This document shows, piece by piece, positions 1 to 8,526 of a DNA stretch of 35,747 nucleotides; position 1 is the first letter of the stretch, and each line of letters starts with the position of its first letter. The notes beneath the pieces were generated by a model. The model had not been told where the DNA came from. It worked only from the letters and a program-made list of their open reading frames with translations, and made no database searches. The stretch lies in assembly GCA_017443805.1 (NCBI GenBank), contig JAFSXY010000115.1, positions 1 to 35,747 of the forward strand, in the 5' to 3' direction. Position numbers and translations under genes: made by a program. The DNA comes from Clostridia bacterium. Its GTDB lineage: Bacteria; Bacillota; Clostridia; Oscillospirales; Acutalibacteraceae.

Positions 1-2973
1 CCGCGCGTGTTATATGAAAAAGGAAAAGATCTTCCTTTCCCCTACGGCTGCTACGACGCATTTATTCTCCGCAGCAAGACCGTACCGCAGTCGATCGATC
101 CCTTAAACGAGAACTGCGGCGCCATGCTGGTGGATACTTACTTCCGGGAGTTCGAGCGCCGTTTTCCGCAATTGAAAAAGGGAACGCTGAATTACTTTTT
201 TCAGGATGAGCTGATGTTCGGCGCGCCGGTCCGCACGCTCTGGCGCGACAACCTGCGGCAGGCGATATCGGCGCAGTGCGGTTACGATCCGCTGGGATTT
301 CTGCCCCATCTGTTTTACGAGCTGGGCCCCATGACGGCAAAGATCCGGCTGGATCTGGCGGATGTAAAGACCCGGCTGATTGAGGAAAATTATTTTCGTC
401 CGATTTACGATTTCCATGCGTCCCGCGGACTGATCTACGGCTGCGACCAATCCGGACGCGGCCGGCAGCCGGACGAGTTTTCGGACTATTTCCGCACCGT
501 ACGCTGGTTTACTGCGCCCGGCAACGACACGCCCGGCAGGGCGGCGGACCTCATCAAGGTGAAGATCAACGCATCCATTGCGGATCTGTACGACCGGCCG
601 CGCGTATGGCTGGAGGGCTATCACTCCTCCGGCTGGGGAACGTCGCTTGCAAGCATCACTGCGCCGACAAGCGACAACTTTTTATTCGGCGCGAATTTAT
701 TAAATCTGCACGGGCTGTACTATACCACCAACGGCGGCTTTTTTGAATGGGCGCCGCCGGATTTTCACTTCCGGATGCCCTACTGGGACGATGAGAAGGT
801 TTGGCTTTCCAAATACAAAAGTCTGTCGGCGCTGCTGACCACGGGAAAACACATCTGCGACGTCGCCGTTTTTTATCCGGTCTCCTCTTTTGATTACGGT
901 GAACACAGTGAAGAATGCATCAACGATACGTTTTCTACCGCACAATATCTGTTTGACCGCGGCGTGGATTTTACGTTTATTGATTTTCAGAGCATTGAAC
1001 GCGCCGAGATCAAAAACGGCCTGCTGGTTTTGCCCGAGGCGCAGTTTCAGGCGGTCGTGCTGTGTTCGGTGGATTGCATCCGCTATTCCACGCTGCAAAA
1101 GCTCTGCTTTTTCGCCGAAAACGGCGGCTGTGTGATCTTCAAGGGGATCACGCCCTATCTTTCCGATTTGTTACCGCGGTCGCAATCCCGCCTTTCGGAC
1201 GCCGTTGCCGCCATGCTCGCCTGTAAAAATACCGCTTTGTGCCAGACTGCGGCGGAAACGCTGGGCAGGCTCAACGCAGGAATCACACGTCTGTTTTTGC
1301 CCGACGGCGAAGACCCATCCCCCGCCACGCACTGTACGGCGCGGACAACCGAAGGCCAGACGTTGTTCTTTTTGCGCGGCTGTACAAAAAATGCCGTCTG
1401 TCGCTTTCAAACGGCAGGTCAGCCTTTTTTGCTGGACGCCTATACAAAAAAAATATACAGGCTGACCGGTACGATATCCGCAGGCGGCTTTACGTTTGTA
1501 AAGCTGCCGCTTGAAACAAATGAAGATACGCTATTGTTGTTTACAGACGACTATATCCCCTTTGACGAAGAACGGAATACGTCCGGCTTTGCGCCGGAGG
1601 CGCCGGACAGATCTTATCCGTTGGACGGGGAATGGGATTTTTCGCTTCTGCCGACACTGGACAATACCTACGGGGATTTTTATCGGCCTGCAGGCGGAAT
1701 GATCGGCGCGGAAGCGCGGTTTTTCCGTGTATGGGAGGAAACACAGCCTGCAAAGGCGCTGCAGGACCAGCCGTACTGTCACAGCAGAAACATTCTGTGG
1801 GTCCCGACACAGGACGTGGAGGACGTTTGCCGCAGATGTTCCGTTTCAGCTTCTTTGCCGCCGGAGGACGCCGCCGTCCTACCTTTGCATGACCGTTACG
1901 GTTATATCCACCCGCATGCAAATACGCCGCCGTCCCTTTATGAACAGGGTTTTCACGGATTAAAGGGCAAGGTCTGTGACCATAACCTGTATTTCTCGCA
2001 GGACGGCGTTTTTTTGACCGATGTGCTGTGTGAAAAAGAAACGACCGCATATTTTTATCTTATCGGCGTAAAGCCGGACTTGCTGTATCTGAACGGCGTT
2101 CGCATAGAGGATCCGGCTGCGCCGGTTACTCTGCCGACGGGCAAAACACGGCTGGCGATCGGTTTTTATTATGATCCGGACCTAAGCCCCGACTATATCA
2201 ACCGCGCGGGGCTCAAACGCGCCGGCGTCTATCTTTGCAGACAGAGAACGCCGAAAAAAACCGGCTATCCTTTGAGCACGGCCGCCTTTGCAAACCCGGA
2301 TTTTCTCGCCTTTACGCCGGTTTGCAGCGCAGATGATACTTACTTATTTTCATTTATTGCCGCGCCGGGGACCTGCGGGCTGACCGCCAACCTGTTCGGC
2401 ACGCTGCTGGAAGCGACCTTGAACGGCAAACCGATGCAGGTGGAACGGACCGGTGCCGGCCATTTCGACGGAAAAGTTTATACAGCCAAAGGAGAAGCTT
2501 TCAAACATGCGCCGCTTATTCAGCTGCGCATCCGCGCGGATGCGGGAAAAAGCTTTACGGGGATCATTCCGGAGCCGATCAAACTCCTCTGCGATACAGG
2601 AAAAACAAGCTGCGGCGATTGGGCGCAGACCGGCGCGCTGAAATGCTATTCCGGCAAGGCAGTCTATAAAAAAAGCGTCCGGATCAAAAAATACGAAACG
2701 GATACGCGTTTTTTACTGGAGCTGGGCGACGTGCGCCAAACGGCGGCAGTTAAAATCAACGGCGCACAAGCCGCGGTATTGACTTACCCGCCCTATACCT
2801 GCGACGTAACGGATCTGCTTGCGGACGGCGAAAACGAAATAGAGATCACAGTGGCAAATACGCTGTGCAACCACTACGCCACCGTTCCATCCGGATATGC
2901 AAATTACCCCGAAGACGCCGCATCCGGTCTGCTTGGTCCTGTTTTGATCTCGGTGTGGAACGACCTTGAATGA
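1..2973 (+). CDS. GH106-like glycoside hydrolase (probable alpha-L-rhamnosidase), 5' partial
   Basis: The frame is open to the left edge (codons CCG CGC precede a GTG at 7), so the true start is probably outside the window; 988 residues remain. The stretch WLEGYHSSGWG (residues 201-211), followed by NLLNLHGLYYTTNGGFFEW and a segment with TGKHICDVAVFYPV, resembles the catalytic barrel of family GH106, which removes L-rhamnose from plant pectic and other glycans. E203 and E68 (in FFQDEL) are candidate catalytic acids. The C-terminal part (about residues 860-988) looks like a GH2-type jelly-roll sugar-binding domain ending near GLLGPV. No signal peptide can be judged because the start is missing. 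No glycan genes lie in the rest of the window, so any utilisation locus must extend to the left. Sure of glycosidase, less sure of the exact specificity. Confidence 0.7.
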   Translation, partial: PRVLYEKGKDLPFPYGCYDAFILRSKTVPQSIDPLNENCGAMLVDTYFREFERRFPQLKKGTLNYFFQDELMFGAPVRTLWRDNLRQAISAQCGYDPLGFLPHLFYELGPMTAKIRLDLADVKTRLIEENYFRPIYDFHASRGLIYGCDQSGRGRQPDEFSDYFRTVRWFTAPGNDTPGRAADLIKVKINASIADLYDRPRVWLEGYHSSGWGTSLASITAPTSDNFLFGANLLNLHGLYYTTNGGFFEWAPPDFHFRMPYWDDEKVWLSKYKSLSALLTTGKHICDVAVFYPVSSFDYGEHSEECINDTFSTAQYLFDRGVDFTFIDFQSIERAEIKNGLLVLPEAQFQAVVLCSVDCIRYSTLQKLCFFAENGGCVIFKGITPYLSDLLPRSQSRLSDAVAAMLACKNTALCQTAAETLGRLNAGITRLFLPDGEDPSPATHCTARTTEGQTLFFLRGCTKNAVCRFQTAGQPFLLDAYTKKIYRLTGTISAGGFTFVKLPLETNEDTLLLFTDDYIPFDEERNTSGFAPEAPDRSYPLDGEWDFSLLPTLDNTYGDFYRPAGGMIGAEARFFRVWEETQPAKALQDQPYCHSRNILWVPTQDVEDVCRRCSVSASLPPEDAAVLPLHDRYGYIHPHANTPPSLYEQGFHGLKGKVCDHNLYFSQDGVFLTDVLCEKETTAYFYLIGVKPDLLYLNGVRIEDPAAPVTLPTGKTRLAIGFYYDPDLSPDYINRAGLKRAGVYLCRQRTPKKTGYPLSTAAFANPDFLAFTPVCSADDTYLFSFIAAPGTCGLTANLFGTLLEATLNGKPMQVERTGAGHFDGKVYTAKGEAFKHAPLIQLRIRADAGKSFTGIIPEPIKLLCDTGKTSCGDWAQTGALKCYSGKAVYKKSVRIKKYETDTRFLLELGDVRQTAAVKINGAQAAVLTYPPYTCDVTDLLADGENEIEITVANTLCNHYATVPSGYANYPEDAASGLLGPVLISVWNDLE

Positions 2974-3000
2974 AAGCGCAAAAACATTGTTGAAGACAAA

Positions 3001-3033
3001 AAAAGTATGGACGCGTTGAACGTCCATATTTTT
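3001..3033. terminator. Bidirectional intrinsic terminator between GH106-like gene and ruvX
   Basis: The stem TATGGACG (3006-3013) pairs with CGTCCATA (3021-3028) around a 7-nt loop. It is flanked by an A-run at 2998-3004 and a T-run from 3029, so it can terminate both the plus-strand glycosidase and the minus-strand pbp-ruvX transcript. The T-run touches the ruvX stop codon. Confidence 0.8.
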
Positions 3034-3452
3034 TACTGATTGCGTTTTCTGTAATCGAGGTATTCCTGCAGAATGATCACGGCGGCGACGGCGTCCACGG
3101 TTTGTTTTCGCTTTTTGCCGCGCGTATCGGTCAAATTCAAATACCGGTGCGCGCTGACCGTCGTAAGCCGCTCATCCCGAAAAACCACGGGCAACGGAGC
3201 TATCTCTGAGAGCTGAGATGCAAAGCTTTTGACCGCCTCTGCCCGAAATCCCTCGCTGCCGTCCATATTCTTCGGCAACCCGAGCAAAATGGTCTCCGCC
3301 CTTTTTTCCGCGGCGAGATCGACAATTTTTTTCGCGAGTGCAGCCGGGTCACGCTCGGTGATCACGCAGACAGGGACCGCCAAAAGCTCCGTTTTATCAC
3401 ATACGGCAACGCCTGTTCTTACGTCGCCGTAATCGACGGCAAGAATGATCAT
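3033..3452 (-). CDS. ruvX: RuvX/YqgF family putative pre-16S rRNA nuclease / Holliday junction resolvase
   Basis: 139 residues, the usual length for this RNase H-fold family. The expected acidic residues are visible: D7 in LAVDYGD, E94 in FRDERLTT and D120 in QTVDAVAA, plus the conserved GLPKNMDGSEG loop at about 58-68. Family members are linked to 16S rRNA 5'-end maturation and have been proposed as Holliday-junction resolvases; the cytoplasmic protein acts as a metal-dependent nuclease. Its ATG shares one base with the TGA of the upstream penicillin-binding protein gene (TGATG at 3450-3454), so the two are very probably co-transcribed and translationally coupled. A bidirectional hairpin follows immediately. 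Confidence 0.95.
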   Translation of the reverse strand: MIILAVDYGDVRTGVAVCDKTELLAVPVCVITERDPAALAKKIVDLAAEKRAETILLGLPKNMDGSEGFRAEAVKSFASQLSEIAPLPVVFRDERLTTVSAHRYLNLTDTRGKKRKQTVDAVAAVIILQEYLDYRKRNQ

Positions 3453-5914
3453 CAGCCTCCATCCTCCGGCGTATCGCCCGAAGGCTCGGGCTGCGTGACG
3501 GGCGGCTGCGTGACAGGCGGCTGCGTGACAGGCGGCTGCGTGACAGGCGGCTGCGTGACGGGCGGCTGCGTGACGGGCGGCTGTGTGACCGGCTGCTGTG
3601 CGGTCGTCGGTTCCACAGGTCTGACAGTCGTCGGTTCGGGAGTCTTCTTTGTAGTGGATTCCTCGTTACGCTTTGTGGTCACTTCCTCCTCATCCGTCGT
3701 ATCCTCCTCCGACCCGTCGCAGGACGTACAAATTCCAGGCAGCGCGTCGATCCTGAACCAACCGGAGGAGGTAGACGCACAGCGCGATCCTGCCAGCATG
3801 CCGGATTTTTTACAGAAAGTGCGGCGCACCGCGTTTCCGCTGTATTCAAAGCTCTTGGAAGGAAGTCCCTCATGTACGCGGTTCATGACCTCTTTGAAGA
3901 TCACGCCTGCAGGCTGAGAGCCGTATACGCGCGTATTGATTGGCGTACGGTCCTTAAAGCCGGCCCAGACGGCCGCTACGTAATACGGCGTGCCGCCTGC
4001 CATCCACTTATCCACATAATCGGACGTGGTACCGGTTTTGGCAAACATGGTAAAATTGGTAACGGCATACGGACGGCCGGTACCGTTGGAAGAGGTTACG
4101 ACCGTTTGCAGCAGATGGTTCATCACATCCGCCGTTGCGGAGGAGATGACCTGTTCTCCCTCGGTGGGACCTTCCAGAATGACGTTGTCGTTGGCGTCGC
4201 GGACTTCATAGTACACCCACGGCTCGTAATAATACCCGCCGTTGCCGAAGGTTGCGTAAGCCGCCGCCATATCCAATGCGACTACGCCGCGCGTCATGGC
4301 GCCGATCGCAAGCGGCGCATAGGCCTGATCGCTTTCCTCCAGTGTTGACATATGGAACACGTCGCGCAGATACGAATAGCAGGTATAGGTGGAAAGCGCC
4401 TGTACGAGCCGTGCGGGGATGGTGTTTAAGGACGGCGCGATCGCCTCCGCCAGGTTTCTGAGATCGGTCATACTGCCCCTGACGCCCTCAAAGTTTGTGG
4501 GCCAAGCCGAGGACATGCCGGGCAAACTGATGCCGTAGTTTGGCAAATAGGACGACCAGAAGAATTTTCCGGTGTCGATGGCGGGCGTATAAACGCTGAG
4601 CGGTTTAATGGAAGAACCCGGCTGCCGGGGATCGGAGACCGCGTAGTTCATTACGCGGTTGCCCTTCTTTTCGCCCATTTGGCCGACCATACCGAGCACA
4701 CGCCCCTCATAGTCCATAATGACCATGGCCGACTGCAGGCCTTTTTCATCGTCCTCTTCGCTTGGCAGACCGACGCGGTTTACATACACGTATTCCATTT
4801 GCTTCTGGATATTGATGTCCACGGCGGAAATGATCTTTAACCCGCCGAGGTAGACCTTACGCCAGGCCTCGTCGCTGGAATAGCCGAATTTCTCCATCAA
4901 CGCACGCATGGTAGCGGTGATGATATAATCGGTATAATAACTCTGATATTCGCTGGTGGTGGCGGAGATCTCACGGAAGGTCACTTCATCCTCTTCTCCC
5001 GTTGCGGAAGGATCCAGCTTGCCGATCAGCTGTACGTCCTCCTCCAGCGCCTCATCGTACTCCTCCTGCGAGATCTTGCCCTGCTCCAGCATATAGTTCA
5101 GACACATGATCGCGCGGTCGCGGTTGTTATCATAGTTATAGATCGGATCGTATTTCCGCGGCGCGTTCGTGATGGAGACCAGCATCGCGCTTTCCATCAG
5201 CGTTAATTCCCGGGTGTTCTTGCCGAAATAGTACTCCGCGCCGGTCTTGATGCCGTAACAGCCGTTATCCAAATAGATCGTATTCAGATACGCCTCTAAA
5301 ATTTCTTCTTTTGTAAAATGCCGTTCCAGCGCAAGCGCGTTCTTGATCTCGTTATATTTGCGGATCAGCGTTTTTTTGTTTTCACCCGTCAGGTTTTTGA
5401 TCAGCTGCTGTGTAATGGTGGAACCGCCCTGTACGTCTCCGGAGCTGGTAATATCCTTGATAATCACGCCGAAGGTACGGATCCAGTCCACGCCCTTATG
5501 TTCGTAAAAGCGCTTATCCTCCAAAGAGACAACGGCGTCCTTCACGTACTGGGAGACGTCCTTGAGCGCGGTCGGCGTCCGGTTTTCGGTTCCGTGCAGC
5601 CGCGCCTCTTCCACAAGATTTCCGTCCGCATCATATGCATAAATGATGGTCGTTTTTGCCTGAGAGTTGATATAATTGTCAAGATCGATATAGTCGATAC
5701 CGGCAATATCCCTGGAATGGTCAAGATCTCCGATGGAGATCAACCCGATATCGGCAAGCACGGTCAACATGATGGAACCGCCCGTGACCAGCCCGATCAG
5801 GAACAGCATTAAAAACACGGTCAGTATGGCGGTGAACACCTTGCCGGCCTTACTCATCTTCTTTTTATTTTTTTTCTTCTTCGTTGGTGCTTCCGAAGTA
5901 TTCTTCTTTGCCAT
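3452..5914 (-). CDS. Class A penicillin-binding protein (PBP1A family), transglycosylase/transpeptidase
   Basis: 820 residues. A Lys-rich cytoplasmic tail (1-23) precedes one membrane helix (about 24-55). The GT51 glycosyltransferase domain shows LEDKRFYEHKGVD with catalytic E132, GGSTITQQLIKN (163-174) and an EAYLNTIYLDNG segment. The transpeptidase domain shows the SxxK motif SSIK (nucleophile S434), SLN (495-497) and KTG (626-628). It polymerises and crosslinks peptidoglycan on the outer face of the membrane. The C-terminus holds four cysteines, an acidic and Thr-rich linker, and seven tandem VTQP(P/E) units, probably disordered and wall-spanning. The start is supported by AAGGAG at 5921-5926, six bases from the ATG, and by an extended -10 promoter. 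Coupled to ruvX downstream. Confidence 0.96.
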   Translation of the reverse strand: MAKKNTSEAPTKKKKNKKKMSKAGKVFTAILTVFLMLFLIGLVTGGSIMLTVLADIGLISIGDLDHSRDIAGIDYIDLDNYINSQAKTTIIYAYDADGNLVEEARLHGTENRTPTALKDVSQYVKDAVVSLEDKRFYEHKGVDWIRTFGVIIKDITSSGDVQGGSTITQQLIKNLTGENKKTLIRKYNEIKNALALERHFTKEEILEAYLNTIYLDNGCYGIKTGAEYYFGKNTRELTLMESAMLVSITNAPRKYDPIYNYDNNRDRAIMCLNYMLEQGKISQEEYDEALEEDVQLIGKLDPSATGEEDEVTFREISATTSEYQSYYTDYIITATMRALMEKFGYSSDEAWRKVYLGGLKIISAVDINIQKQMEYVYVNRVGLPSEEDDEKGLQSAMVIMDYEGRVLGMVGQMGEKKGNRVMNYAVSDPRQPGSSIKPLSVYTPAIDTGKFFWSSYLPNYGISLPGMSSAWPTNFEGVRGSMTDLRNLAEAIAPSLNTIPARLVQALSTYTCYSYLRDVFHMSTLEESDQAYAPLAIGAMTRGVVALDMAAAYATFGNGGYYYEPWVYYEVRDANDNVILEGPTEGEQVISSATADVMNHLLQTVVTSSNGTGRPYAVTNFTMFAKTGTTSDYVDKWMAGGTPYYVAAVWAGFKDRTPINTRVYGSQPAGVIFKEVMNRVHEGLPSKSFEYSGNAVRRTFCKKSGMLAGSRCASTSSGWFRIDALPGICTSCDGSEEDTTDEEEVTTKRNEESTTKKTPEPTTVRPVEPTTAQQPVTQPPVTQPPVTQPPVTQPPVTQPPVTQPPVTQPEPSGDTPEDGG
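3489..3593 (-). repeat. 15-bp tandem repeat (7 units) encoding VTQPP tail
   Basis: Seven contiguous 15-bp units of the plus-strand form GGCTGCGTGACNGGC encode the VTQPP repeats at the C-terminus of the PBP. The units are nearly identical in DNA (third-position A/G changes; the last unit more divergent), which suggests recent slippage rather than an old protein repeat. Because the unit is a multiple of three, copy-number change stays in frame. Confidence 0.95.
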
Positions 5915-5954
5915 GGACAGCTCCTTGCTCTGTAAAATTCAGATTACGGAATAG

Positions 5955-5983
5955 AGTATAGCATATATTTTTTGATTTGTTTA
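5955..5983 (-). promoter_or_regulatory. Sigma-A promoter of the PBP-ruvX operon
   Basis: On the minus strand, TAAACA (5978-5983) is a -35 with 4/6 matches, followed by a 17-bp spacer and the -10 TATACT (5955-5960) carrying the extended TGC element. The expected transcript start lies about 35 bases upstream of the ATG at 5914. Confidence 0.65.
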
Positions 5984-6025
5984 GTATTTTTTGCGAAAAT
6001 TAAGAAAAAATAAACAAAAAAAAGG

Positions 6026-6039
6026 TTACAATTTTGTAA
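6026..6039. promoter_or_regulatory. Inverted repeat TTACAA-TT-TTGTAA upstream of the BofC-like gene
   Basis: A perfect 6+6 inverted repeat with a 2-bp spacer lies in the AT-rich gap between the divergent PBP and BofC-like genes, just before the AGGAGA ribosome site (6048-6053) of the latter. It may be an operator. No convincing sigma-A promoter for the plus-strand gene was found here. Confidence 0.3.
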
Positions 6040-6061
6040 TAATTCTTAGGAGAATATGTAA

Positions 6062-6370
6062 ATGCGCCCGATCATACAAAAAACCTACGTGTTTTTATCC
6101 GTTATGATCCTCTGTCTGCTGGCCGCATCCGTTTTACAGGAACGGGCCGGCACAGGGACACAAACGGAAACGCCCGCTCCCTATCTTTATGTGCTGCGGG
6201 AATATGACGGAAAGATCGCCCTGTTCGCTGCAGAGGGAACGCAGCCGCTGTACGTATTTGAAAAAGACGCCGCCCTTCTGCCCGAAGCGGATCGCGATGC
6301 GATCCGGACCGGGATCCTGATAGAAGACGAAGACGGGCTGCGGCAGGTAATGGAGGATTTTTTTGAATAA
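6062..6370 (+). CDS. Small membrane-anchored protein with BofC C-terminal-like domain
   Basis: 102 residues: an N-terminal hydrophobic helix (about 9-27; signal anchor), a short linker, then YLYVLREYDGKIALF, a valley ending LLPEADRDAIRTGI, and an acidic EDEDGLRQVMEDF tail. That pattern resembles the small domain at the C-terminus of Bacillus BofC found alone in many clostridial proteins. BofC restrains the forespore protease SpoIVB in B. subtilis. The site next to recN is where many Firmicutes carry spoIVB, but no spoIVB is present here, so a sporulation role is only inference. Start supported by AGGAGA eight bases before the ATG. Convergent with recN; no strong terminator seen in the 35-bp gap. 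Confidence 0.6.
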   Translation: MRPIIQKTYVFLSVMILCLLAASVLQERAGTGTQTETPAPYLYVLREYDGKIALFAAEGTQPLYVFEKDAALLPEADRDAIRTGILIEDEDGLRQVMEDFFE

Positions 6371-6405
6371 GGGCGCGATCCGGATTTCGAATTCCTCCTC
6401 GAAGC

Positions 6406-8061
6406 CTACTGCAAAAGCCCGCGCGCAGACTCCAGCTGCACCGCGGAATAATGGTCGCCAAATGTGATCCGGGCAAGCTCCCGCGCCCGTTCTTCCCGAT
6501 CCAGAAGCTGCATTTTTGTATAGGTCTTGCCGTTTTCCACGGTTTTATACAGATAAATGTGCCTGTCCGCAAACGCTGCGATCCGCGCGGAATGCGTGAT
6601 ACACAGCACCTGATTTTTCAGTGAGAGATTTTTGAGTTTTTCTGCGATCCGTCCGGCAGCCGTCCCACTGACGCCGGTATCGATCTCATCAAAAATAAGC
6701 GTTGCGGCGGAACGGGCGTTCAAAACGGTCTGCAGCGCAAGCATCACCCTTGACAGCTCGCCGCCGGAAGCGACCTTCCCCAGCGCTTTCGGTTCCTCTC
6801 CCGGGTTCGCAGTGATCAGGAATTCCACCGTATCCGCGCCGGTCTGGGAGAGCGGCGCAGGCAAAACCTGCGTCAAAAAACGAACGTGCGGCATGGAGAG
6901 CTGGCGCAGCTGTTCTTCTACGCAGGCGGATAACGTTTTGCCTGCTTGCGCACGTGACCGCGAAAGCGCGGCGGCCTTTTCGGTCGCTTCGGCAAGCAGA
7001 CGGTCGTATTCCGTTTGCAGGCGCGCAAGCGTTTCCTCTGAAAAAGTCAGATTTTCAAGCTCTGCTTTGGCCTCGGCCAAAAAAGCCAGGGCGGCGGCCT
7101 CGCTGCCGCCGTATTTTTTTGTCAGACGCGTTAAAACGTCAAGCCGTTCTTCGATCTCGTCGATCTGTTCCTCGCTGCCGCCAAGCTGCTGCAAGGCGTC
7201 CTCCAATACGGCGGATGCGTCCATTACCGTTTCTTCCGCCTGCAAAAGGCTCTCCTGCACCGGCGAAAGGCCCTGTACCACGTCTGTGACGGACGCAATA
7301 TGACAGGCAGCCTCATGCAGCAGCGCGCCGGCGCCGGGCGTATCCTCCGTTCCCAGCACGGCTGCGACAGTGCGGGAAAGCGCATCCGACACACGTACGG
7401 CGTTGCGGATAATCGCACGGCGTTTTTTTAGGTTTTCCGTTTCGCCGTCCGTGATATCCGCCGCCTCCAGCTCACCGATCTGATAGTTAAGCAGATCCAG
7501 CCGCCGCGCCTTATAGCCCTCGTCCAGACGCAGCGCGTCCATTTCTTTTTTTACAGCCGTCAGTGCTTCAAAGGTCCCGGCGTAGTCTGCCTGCGTTTCC
7601 GCGTTATCGGCAAACCGGTCCAAAACGCCCATATGGCTTTCGCTGCGCAGAAGCTCCTGCGAGTCACGCTGCCCGTGAATATTGATCAGCTGCATGGCTG
7701 CCGCGCGCAGCATGGAAACGGTAACGGCTGTTCCGCCGACAAAACAGAGGTTTTTTCCGTCGCGGAACATTTTCCGCTGCAGCTGCAAACTGCCGTCCGC
7801 ATCCGTTGAAATCCCCATCAGCGCAAGCGCGTCCGCCGTTTCACGGTCGACCCCCGTAAACACGGCGGAGACAAAAGCATACGCCGCGCCGGTGCGGATA
7901 AGCTCCCGTGATGTTTTGGCACCGGAGACCGCGTTGATGGAGTCGATCAAAATGGATTTGCCCGCGCCCGTTTCCCCCGTAAGGATATTGAGGCCGGCGG
8001 AAAAATCCACGGTCATTTTTTCTATTATGGCAATGTTTTCAATTTGCAGAACGCTTAACAT
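6406..8061 (-). CDS. recN: DNA repair ATPase RecN
   Basis: 551 residues, a typical length. SMC-like layout: Walker A GETGAGKS (29-36), long central coiled-coil-forming arms, ABC signature SGGELSR (432-438), Walker B LIFDEIDTG (around 455-463, D458/E459) and a C-terminal ITHSARIAAFADRHIYLYK segment. RecN organises DNA ends during recombinational double-strand break repair. It is the last gene of the nusB operon, 12 bases after argR, with only a weak ribosome site (AT-rich sequence before the ATG), which suggests reliance on readthrough from argR. In many spore-formers spoIVB and spo0A follow recN; here a convergent gene lies there instead. Confidence 0.96.
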   Translation of the reverse strand: MLSVLQIENIAIIEKMTVDFSAGLNILTGETGAGKSILIDSINAVSGAKTSRELIRTGAAYAFVSAVFTGVDRETADALALMGISTDADGSLQLQRKMFRDGKNLCFVGGTAVTVSMLRAAAMQLINIHGQRDSQELLRSESHMGVLDRFADNAETQADYAGTFEALTAVKKEMDALRLDEGYKARRLDLLNYQIGELEAADITDGETENLKKRRAIIRNAVRVSDALSRTVAAVLGTEDTPGAGALLHEAACHIASVTDVVQGLSPVQESLLQAEETVMDASAVLEDALQQLGGSEEQIDEIEERLDVLTRLTKKYGGSEAAALAFLAEAKAELENLTFSEETLARLQTEYDRLLAEATEKAAALSRSRAQAGKTLSACVEEQLRQLSMPHVRFLTQVLPAPLSQTGADTVEFLITANPGEEPKALGKVASGGELSRVMLALQTVLNARSAATLIFDEIDTGVSGTAAGRIAEKLKNLSLKNQVLCITHSARIAAFADRHIYLYKTVENGKTYTKMQLLDREERARELARITFGDHYSAVQLESARGLLQ

Positions 8062-8073
8062 ATCTTAATAATC

Positions 8074-8526
8074 TCAAAAACCGAAAAGTCGGTCCAATTT
8101 TTCTTTGATCGCACGTGCCGCTTCGACGGAATAGCACAGGATAAAAATGGTATCGTCCCCGGCAAGCGTTCCGGCAACATCCTGCAGGCCGATGGAGTCC
8201 ACTGCAGCGCAGGCGGCCTGCGCCGTACCGATGTGACATTTGAGCACGACGGTATTCATGGCGATATCCGTATAAACAACGGAGCCGAGCAGGATGGACA
8301 TATATTTGGATGAGCTCTGTTCCCTGGCGGAGGAAGGCAAACAGTACTGGTAAGCGCCGGAGGCATCCGTTCGTTTTACGATATGCATTTCCTTGATATC
8401 CCTGGACACCGTGGCTTGCGTCACGTTGACGCCCTGGCGAAGCAGGATATCCAGCAATTCCTCCTGTGTGCTGATTTTATTTTCCTCTATGGCCTTTGCA
8501 ATGATCGCCTGTCTGTTTTTTTTCAT
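8074..8526 (-). CDS. argR: Arginine repressor ArgR/AhrC
   Basis: 150 residues. The N-terminal winged helix-turn-helix shows STQEELLDILLRQGVNVTQATVSRDIKEM (about 19-47), with the family signature TQATVSRD. The C-terminal oligomerisation and arginine-binding core includes SIGLQDVAGTLAGDDTIFI. The hexameric protein represses arginine synthesis and activates catabolism when arginine is bound. The ATG overlaps the nadK stop by four bases (ATGA), with GGGAGTG as ribosome site inside nadK. Its location beside nadK and recN is the standard Firmicutes order. I saw no clear ARG box in this window. Confidence 0.95.
   Translation of the reverse strand: MKKNRQAIIAKAIEENKISTQEELLDILLRQGVNVTQATVSRDIKEMHIVKRTDASGAYQYCLPSSAREQSSSKYMSILLGSVVYTDIAMNTVVLKCHIGTAQAACAAVDSIGLQDVAGTLAGDDTIFILCYSVEAARAIKEKLDRLFGF

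Noticed and set aside
3489..3593. Tandem 15-bp units resembling a CRISPR or minisatellite array
   Set aside because: Units are contiguous with no spacers and encode the VTQPP tail in frame.
3495..3917. Plus-strand frame of TGGCV repeats
   Set aside because: Reverse-strand reading of the VTQPP repeats; no ribosome site.
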